Source: Hirudo medicinalis (taxonomy: Eukaryota > Annelida > Clitellata > Hirudinida > Hirudinidae). From it: a DNA stretch of 52,189 bases. Numbering within the stretch: the stretch's first letter is position 1; every line of letters begins with the position of its first letter. Where the stretch lies: assembly GCA_011800805.1 (NCBI GenBank), contig MPNW01001012.1, forward strand, positions 27,686 to 79,874, written 5' to 3'. This document shows, in pieces, positions 45,811 through 52,189 of this stretch. The notes below the pieces were generated by a model, which made no database searches, had not been told where the DNA came from, and was given only the letters and a program-made list of their open reading frames with translations. The position numbers were made by a program, and so were the translations under genes.

Positions 45811-48800
45811 CAATTAATTTAAATATAATTGCAAACACATAATTGCTCAACTAGATAACTATAGTCCTGCATTATTCGTAAATAATTGCTGGGGTATGTT
45901 TCATTTCAGAGCGAAACACTTCATCCTAAGAAATATGGTAACAATGAGAAGTTCTCTTCTAAGTTTGTTCCGCAACATAACATGAGGTTTTCAAAGGTGT
46001 TTTTGGGCTGACGGATGGATGCCGTCATAATTATTCAATTGAATGACGGAAACGTGTGACGGTTTTATAAGCTGCATCGCCTTTATGATTTGCATCGCAG
46101 GACGTCCTTTGAAATTACGTAATAATAAATTATTAACAACTTAAGCAGACTCAGATTCATGCGTGCGAGGTCAAAGCACCTGCCGTAATGTTTCTTAATA
46201 CTCCACCTTGGAGCTCCGACAGGGATCCTCAGAGGAGGTTCCCCCGTCTTCCAAACGTTTCGGCCCTTTGAATCTCCTGACGTTTTCGGGGGGGCGCATC
46301 CGGTGATCAGCCGGATGTCCCTGTCGGGTTTTTATTTTATGCTTCGGAACCCAATGCTTACCGCCGGCTATGAGAGGCTCTCTTTGGCCTTCTTATGCCG
46401 GTCACTGCTGCCTGGACTGGAGCGACTTCTGAAAGCTCTCAATGGCTTCTTCATGTCGCATACTAGCATACTACCTGCTTTGACCTGCAATCTTCGACTA
46501 TGCGAGGCTCTCTTTGGCCTTTTTATGTCGATCGCATCCACCCCAGTTGCCTACAGCGGTCATGAAAGCTCTCAGTGGCTTTTTCACACCGTNTAATTTC
46601 TTTGTAGCGGCAGCCGGACTTAGAAATTTTCGGGACTCGACCGCGGGCCTTTACGCGACCGCGGTTTGGTCCGCAGTCCATAGTGCTTTGCGAGCCCGCG
46701 GTCGGCCCATTCCACCCGACAATACCGCGCATCTCTCGGCCAATGCTTTGGCCCCGTCGTTCGGTGGATCATTTACACCGGAGATAGACGGCTTTCTCCG
46801 GCTTTCGTGAAGTGGCTTAAGACTTCTTCTGGCTCCTCATGTGCCAGATCCAGAATGATGCCGCTTCTGCGGCCTCTGACATCCTTGTCATAGCCTTCTT
46901 TCTCACCTGCCGTAATGTGTCGTGTTCGCATCCCAGTTCGCACCACCAAAACGCATTCTTGGAAATAAGCGTTAAATAAATGGTTAGCAAAAGCGCCTAT
47001 AATGGAGCTATATAAATGAAATTATTAATTGCAATTATAATAATCGTTATAACTGACAGAGTAAAGCTTGATGTTTTTCACAAGTTGATCCATCAGTCTC
47101 CACTTGGATGCTTCTTCTTCCATCAGCCTTTCATGACACAACACCACAACAACCTCTGCACACCTGGTCACAAGTTCAGAACGTTGAAGGAAAATTTGAG
47201 AGGATTCCAAGCCTGCATCGCCTTTAGCGTCCACGCAGACGTCAGAAATTTCAAAACCATCCGAAAGTAGTTGAGCGACTCGGCAATTGATTGCCTGTTC
47301 TCTGGCTCTGCTGGACTTTGAGAGAATCAACAGCAGGGTGGACATGATGCTCGAGTTGGTGTCGATGCTTACGACAGGATCACATTTTCTTGATCCTTCT
47401 AAAATGTTTCTGACCATTCTCTTTTGAATCACAAATTCTCTGAGTTTTTCTCTTAAAATGTCCTGAGTAGGTTAACAGGTTTTGAAGTGGTCAGTATTGA
47501 GGATTCTTTCGATATCTTGTTTATTATAAAAATAAGGAATTTAAGTTCTACAGTGTTAATTCATAAATTACTTACTATTTTAGATTTAAAATATTTTGCA
47601 AAATAATCATTACAAATCTGAACACTCCTAATAACAATATTAACATAAAAAATATTCCCAAATAAAATAAATGGTAACAAAAAACATTCCGTCATAATTC
47701 AAGAAAGTCTTAAAAATCATCAAAAACTGCCTCTCCAGTTGAATTGGAAGATGACTTATGGACTTCTTCTGTCGATGGTTCAATGGAAGGTTCGTGAACC
47801 TCGGATGAAATATTTCCATGTGACATTTTGACCCCTGCAACCACCCTATTCTTGGACTCCTCTGAGTTATCGTCACCTTCCTCTGATCGATCAAATGAAA
47901 TAAAACTGGTATAAAAACAATGTTTTCGAATGAATCAAAATTCATGAGATGTATTTATTAATATATTAATTTATTAATATTACAAATAAATATAAACATA
48001 AATTAATTTATGAATATATTAATTTTATTAAGAATTGGTTTACAAATGTTTAAAATAATAATAACTTTTATAACTTATCATCTCCTTAACACACTCCAAA
48101 CCAAACAGAAGATCAGTCTCAAATCCCGACATCAACTGGTCTTCCAGAACCTTCCAAAATTTCAAGCAGTCGTCATCAGCTGCCAGAAGTCTCATCATCT
48201 TCCATCGCCTGTGCTCCCTGCAGAGGTCAAGCACGCTTTGACCTTTCGAGTTGAGGGCTTCCAATGAGGCCCCGGCATTGAGAAGGCATTTGAAAATATG
48301 AGGCTGGTTTGAAGTTACTGATAGAAGGAGAGGAGTGCATTTGTCTGCTGTTTGGAGCTCCAATGTTGATGGGATTTCATTAATGGCTCTTTCTGTTCTC
48401 GAGATGTTTTCAAGGTTGAAGCGATTAAAATGAATTGAATGAGTTATTTTATTGTAATAAAATATTTTATAAGATTATTGAATGTTCTTGTGAAATGGTC
48501 ATAGGTTTGTTGAATTATGTCACGGAGTTTTTTCGATATCGAAACTAAAATTTCGACAGAACCCTAGAACAGCTAATGTGATATTAATTGTAATCCAATC
48601 ACAATTCAACCCAAATAAGTGTCCTGGAAAACTGACCAATGAGGGCTAATCTTCCTTCCAGGATGCAAACATGGAAAGGACACAGACCCCCATCACGAGG
48701 TGGAATCATCATTTCAGAGGTTTCCAAGGTTTCCAAATAATCAACTGTTTCATCCTTTTCTTTGGCTATTAATTTGCTAGTTTAATTTGTAAGGAATGTT

Positions 48801-49197
48801 ATTTCCAGTTAAATTGTAAAACTGTATTTTATGTGGAAAATTATTAAAACAAAAGTGAGAATTATTAAAATTGATATTTCACTGAGATTAAAAAATATTT
48901 AATTACAAAATTGTGATACATTTAGTGAGGCATCGCATAAATGTCATCGTGAAATATTGGACATAATTTTAAAATATATTAAATAATAATTCTGAGGAAC
49001 ATTTAAAACTGGAATTAAAACATTTATCTGGAATGACATTTGAAATAGCGAAAATTGCAGCGAAATATGTTGCCAATGATCTGGTCGCACGTGTGGAGGA
49101 CATTTGAACAAATTGAGGACGTTGTGGAATTTCATTTCTCAACTCACGACTTTTTGTTCATCTTCATTGCAACATTTTTCAAAGAAAAGATTTCCAT
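42463..49197 (-). CDS. Ankyrin plus armadillo repeat protein (ANKAR-like architecture)
   Basis: Minus-strand exons in order: 49197-49148, 48776-48637, 48392-48151, 47462-47058, (46957-46907), 45757-45467, 45180-44817, 44536-44312, 44134-43812, 43724-43466, 43021-42874, 42595-42463. Phases agree throughout, giving 859 aa, or 876 aa with the bracketed 51-nt exon. The start is MEIFSLKNVAMKM at 49197. Ankyrin repeats: GGLCPFHVCILEGRLALI, then CTPLLLSVTSNQPHIFKCLL, NAGASLEALN and GQSVLDLCREHRRWKMMRLL. From 47462 the protein becomes all-alpha and armadillo/HEAT-like: IMSTLLLILSKSSRAREQAI, AVGSLAELGP, INSVAWMVAESSMDNKRKVA, ALKINAARAFVSSISG, and STSAIALGQLSTCPEGIRKM near the end. Such proteins are scaffolds. 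Human ANKAR combines both repeat types but is longer, so orthology is not established. Weak points are the acceptor at 48392 and the last junction (see findings). Confidence 0.7.
45767..46176. other. Intron of the ankyrin/armadillo gene
   Basis: It holds a TTA array (45777-45808) and otherwise AT-rich unique DNA without an open frame. Confidence 0.5.
46177..46918. mobile_element. GC-rich inserted element with 15-bp flanking direct repeat
   Basis: The perfect repeat CACCTGCCGTAATGT occurs at 46177-46191 and 46904-46918, consistent with a target-site duplication of a retroposon-type insertion. The 712 bp between are far more GC-rich than the surroundings. They contain an internal partial duplication of about 128 bp: GAGGCTCTCTTTGGCCTT at about 46375 and 46503, and GAAAGCTCTCA-TGGCTT at about 46431 and 46564. 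A single N is at 46593. No inverted termini, reverse transcriptase or transposase is visible, so the class is open (SINE-like, truncated LINE or unknown). Confidence 0.6.
46907..46957 (-). CDS. Candidate 51-nt exon abutting the inserted element
   Basis: Acceptor TTATTTCCAAG, donor CAG|GTGAGA. It has 17 open codons (NAFWWCELGCEHDTLRQ) in phase 0/0, matching both neighbouring armadillo exons. The donor lies inside the 15-bp direct repeat flanking the element at 46192-46903. The exon is short and its Trp/Cys-rich sequence has no recognised match, so it may be fortuitous. Confidence 0.3.
47710..47905 (-). CDS. Alternative terminal exon of the ankyrin gene (ankyrin-only isoform)
   Basis: Acceptor GTTTTTATACCAG, stop TAA at 47712-47710. 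It encodes FISFDRSEEGDDNSEESKN and an acidic Ser-rich tail ending STGEAVFDDF. It joins, in phase 2, an alternative donor (TTTGGA|GTGTGT, exon 48392-48095) just beyond the phase-0 donor that leads to the armadillo exons. A minus-strand AATAAA lies near 47519-47524. The alternative reading is that this is the real end of an ankyrin gene and the armadillo exons belong to a second gene that starts at about 47462. Confidence 0.5.
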
Positions 49198-49761
49198 TTT
49201 TAAATTTGAAATAAATTAATTATTATTATATTTTCGTAATCAAGAATTATTCAACAGAAAGTAGATTCATTCTTTGAAATCAATTCTATTCATCTTTATG
49301 AAGGTAATCTATCTGTTTAGAGGATTCACCAAGGAGACAACTGTGAATTATTGATGTGAATTGTTGATGTGAATTATTTAGTTGATCTTTCATAGTGATG
49401 GCGATAATGATGATTTCAGTAATGGTAGTGATGATGTCCAAGATGATGATGACGACGATGATGACGATGATGATGAAGATGATGATGATTATTAAAACGA
49501 TGATAATAACGATTTTACTTTCTTAATATGAGGATTTTTAATAAATAAAAATAATGTATTCATAATTTAGATAAAAATAATGCATTCATAATTTAAAATA
49601 ATTATTTGTTATCACGTTAAGTTGCTGCCAAGTACACAAAGATATTCTTCAGAGATGCATAGGTCATAAACCGGACAAAAAAACCAAGAATTCTGTATTT
49701 TTTAAAAGTATTCCAGTTTCGGCGCCAAAAGGTGAAAAGAGCGTGAAATGATGTCGTGAGG
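49198..49761. promoter_or_regulatory. Shared upstream region of two divergent genes
   Basis: These 564 bp separate the start of the minus-strand ankyrin gene (49197) from the start of the plus-strand gene (49762). It contains a GAT/GAC array at 49399-49490 and AT-rich DNA. No TATA box is obvious on either side. The head-to-head arrangement suggests a bidirectional promoter, by inference. Confidence 0.4.
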
Positions 49762-51759
49762 ATGGTGACAAACGCTGCAGAGCCAGTCAGCACTAAAGTG
49801 CAAAAGAATGTCCTGACATCCTCTTATCACGCATTGCCTTTTAAAATGTCAAATGTCAAAACACGTCCGACAGATGTTGGATATTTTCCAAAATATTTAT
49901 TCAATGTTCCACTTTCTAGTCGTGCTCACCCCACGGTAGCAATCTTAAGATGAATGACTTCGAGGACTTGAGGAAATTACTGGAAGTAATTCTTCCAGGT
50001 TTACCGATTTTCCAGGTGGAAAAAGTCGCCTAAATTACAGCCATAGTTAGCTGCCATATTTTTGAATAAGAGGTGGCAAATGTCACACTTTTGTAATATT
50101 TAAGTTGCAGTTCACCGTCCGCCAAACCCCTGCTTTCAAACTCGGAACTAGGATTCCTGTTCAAAGTAGAATAATTTCAATTGTAGTTACATTCGCATGA
50201 TCCTCCTCGTTGTAAAGTGCATTTGTTAAATACAGAACTAATTGGTTGAAGGCAGACATGTTAAAGGTGTTCTGCGTCACCTGGATTGTCTGTCACCTTT
50301 GTATAAGTCAAGGTATTTTTGAACAAATTTATTTTCTGTCTAATTCTTGAAATGTATAGTTATGAGAAGGCCATCTAGGCCTAGGCCAAGTAGAAGACCG
50401 CCTAGAGAGGCCCACAGGGGGACGCTACTGCCAAAGGACCCGCAGTTGTTTAGGGTCTACTCCGGTCTTAAAACATTATAATCAGTTATGCAAAGATCAT
50501 AATTTATGCGTACATAATAATACTTCTGCCACACCTAGTCAAGTGCAACTATTAAGACCTAAGGTACAAAATACTTGCTGCTAAGGCACAGAAAGTGTAG
50601 AAATATTTGTTATTATAACCGCATTTTTGCATTATTTTAACGAAAACAATTTGTAAAATAATAAGGATTATTGGCTAAATATGGGCTTATATTATTACGA
50701 CTTATTTTTTAAAAACTTTTTCCGTAAAAATGAAGGAGCCCTTGGACGCTGTCTCTAGGAACTCGAAATTATAATTAATAATTACAGTAATGAATTATGA
50801 ATATTATTCATTGATATAATGCTATAATGTGATATTATTATTCAACAAATTGTTGTAAATGCCTGTTTATTTTTTTTTTATTTCAAGCAATTAATGTCGA
50901 TTACGATGATGATGCTGACGACTTCCATCATTTCTCCGGAATGATGAAGAAGTAGGTTGTAAAAATATATTTATTTATTACTTAATTACATAAATTCATT
51001 TAATAATTTTGTAAACTTTTTCATATTTTTTCTCACAAAGAAGTGAATCACGGAAATTCTCAATAAAATGTAAAAAAAAAAAACAATGCCACACAATGAA
51101 TCAATTAATTCTTATTTCTTGAAGTATTTATTTATGAATTAGTTTAAAGTGGTTTGAAAAGTTATTTTATTTCCCTTCAAAATTAAGCACATTAAACCAC
51201 GGTTTTATTCTTCACTTTAATAAAATTCCTTTAAAATTCTAGATACGGAGGTTTTAATAGCTTCAGGACCTCAAATGAAGAACAACAACAACCCAGCCCA
51301 GCGAACAATAACATCAACAACGAAAACATCTTCCAAGTGCTTGGAGGAACCCTGACCAAGCACTTGTGCAGCTCCAGCATCTTCCATATCTGCCTCCTCC
51401 TCCCGAAGCAAAAATATCGGAAAACTTCGAACGATTTGAAAAAGTCCGGAAAAGGATTCGATGAAAACCTGGCGAAGAAACAATCTTCTGCCGACGGAGA
51501 AGAAGCTTCCACGGAGGTCGATGACGTCAGAGATTTCCTGGAAAGACCTGGAACAACAATTCCACGGCAGGTGAAGAAAGAAGTTCAAAAGCCTCAGAAA
51601 GTAACGAAGAGTACCATGAAAAGAAACGGGCACGGATGGAAAGAAGGCAGAGGAAAGAGAAGATGGAATGACGTCCTCAGGGTGTGCATCAACTCCATGT
51701 GCTCCACCTACGAGGGACATAAAAGATTCAATTGCATCCTCAGGTACTGTCAGAAATGA
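49762..51759 (+). CDS. Unknown basic protein with a KK-YGGF splice-junction motif
   Basis: Exons 49762-49935, 50111-50165, 50888-50951 and 51243-51759 (stop TGA) give 269 aa with phases 0, 1, 2 in agreement. It starts MVTNAAEPVSTKVQKNVLTS, without a hydrophobic leader. The junction of exons 1-2 reads SSRAHPT-FTVRQTPAFKLGT, vaguely like the PAFxxGTR words of shippo/ODF3-type ciliary proteins. Exon 3 is acidic (VDYDDDADDFHHFSGMMK). The exon 3-4 junction completes KK followed by YGGFNSFRTSNEEQQQ. The rest is Lys/Arg-rich, with four cysteines in VCINSMCSTYEGHKRFNCIL. A strong donor (CTCAG|GTACTG at 51743) could extend the gene to the right. Family unknown. Exons 1 and 2 are supported only by signals and phase. 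Confidence 0.5.
50362..50481 (+). other. Short Arg/Pro-rich open frame in a GC island
   Basis: A 39-codon frame (MRRPSRPRPSRRPPREAHRG...) lies within an intron of the preceding model, in the only GC-rich patch of the surrounding 1.5 kb (50365-50460). It carries the palindrome GGCCTAGGCC. It may be a transposon scrap or a small exon; no phase-compatible use was found. Confidence 0.2.
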
Positions 51760-52189
51760 CAGACGAAAACCCCTTTGGAAGACCAAACCCACTGGGTTAT
51801 ACCCAGGACTAAATACAATGCTTAATAAGCCGTTACAAAAGATCGGTTCATATTTATAATAAAGAATAATTACTATTATGATAATAAATATGATATTATA
51901 ATTACAGTAACATCCCACGGTCGAATGTTTCAAAAACATGAGAGGATAATTTATGAAGGACTGTTTGTTTTGTCGTGACATGTTTTGCTGTGTGCAGTCT
52001 TTAGGGGGGAAATTGGTGAAATGTTTGACGTACTCATCGGCATCAGTATCATCAACATCATCATGAAGATCATCATCATCATCATCAGTCATCAATCAAT
52101 CATCACCAATCCCCATTAGCTCATTTGCATCAATCAGTTTCAATCCATATTACATGACCCTTCTCCATCATTTCATTCTCCATTGCCTC
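51760..52189. other. Right edge: no gene seen, TCA array
   Basis: AT-rich DNA with a TCA/ATC array at about 52035-52105. The Asp-rich minus-strand frame that starts here is an artefact of the array plus the antisense of the preceding exon. Confidence 0.5.

Noticed and set aside
46303..46810. Overlapping ORFs in the GC-rich element
   Set aside because: They cross an N, overlap in several frames and include a nucleotide-level duplication. No known domain, so not called as genes.
51271..52095. 274-aa minus-strand ORF, the longest on that strand near the right edge
   Set aside because: It is antisense to the coding exon at 51243-51759 and extends into a TCA array. No splice or family support.
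1..52189. CRISPR arrays, operons of bacterial type, tRNA or rRNA genes
   Set aside because: No repeat-spacer arrays with unique equal-length spacers, no ribosome-binding-site gene strings and no cloverleaf or rRNA signature was seen. The DNA is eukaryotic.

Overview
The window is AT-rich metazoan genomic DNA, probably from a fast-evolving marine invertebrate. I cannot name the species or phylum from the sequence. The evidence is spliced genes with GT-AG introns in consistent phase, AATAAA signals at gene ends, a coronin gene, relics of a non-LTR retrotransposon and of hAT DNA transposons, and a very heavy load of trinucleotide microsatellites (TAA, TCA, CAA, GAA). Most long open frames here are microsatellite artefacts encoding homopolymers. 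All exon models below were built by hand from splice signals, reading-frame phase and family similarity, without transcripts.

Layout, left to right. At 481-5899 (+) is a secreted Gln-rich protein of unknown family. Inverted GGAT/CATC arrays (about 5.9-6.5 kb) and a decayed LINE reverse transcriptase (about 6.9-7.9 kb) follow. At about 9.7-13.1 kb (+) is a multi-pass membrane protein with a Lys-rich repeat tail and two alternative 3' ends. At 14195-15314 (+) is a basic two-exon gene of unknown function. From about 16.5 to 42.2 kb (+) lies one large gene, a type II coronin (CORO2A/2B-like), with WD40 exons spread over long introns that hold microsatellites, two hAT copies (25.6 and 32.4 kb) and a foldback element (33.0 kb). 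Its 3' end converges, about 300 bp apart, on a minus-strand ankyrin plus armadillo repeat gene (49197 down to 42463). A GC-rich inserted element (46192-46903) inside that gene is flanked by a 15-bp direct repeat. About 560 bp of shared upstream DNA separates it from a divergent plus-strand gene (49762-51759) whose splice junction creates a KK-YGGF motif.

The genes do not form an evident pathway or operon. Coronins act on actin and Arp2/3, and armadillo/ankyrin proteins are scaffolds; any link between neighbours would be speculation. I did not find a convincing new multi-gene system. The most informative oddities are a probable GC-AG intron and a very long linker in the coronin, an insertion that duplicated a putative splice donor in the ankyrin/armadillo gene, paired alternative 3' ends in two genes, tandem NAGNAG acceptors, and single-N joins flanked by duplicated sequence that look like assembly artefacts.
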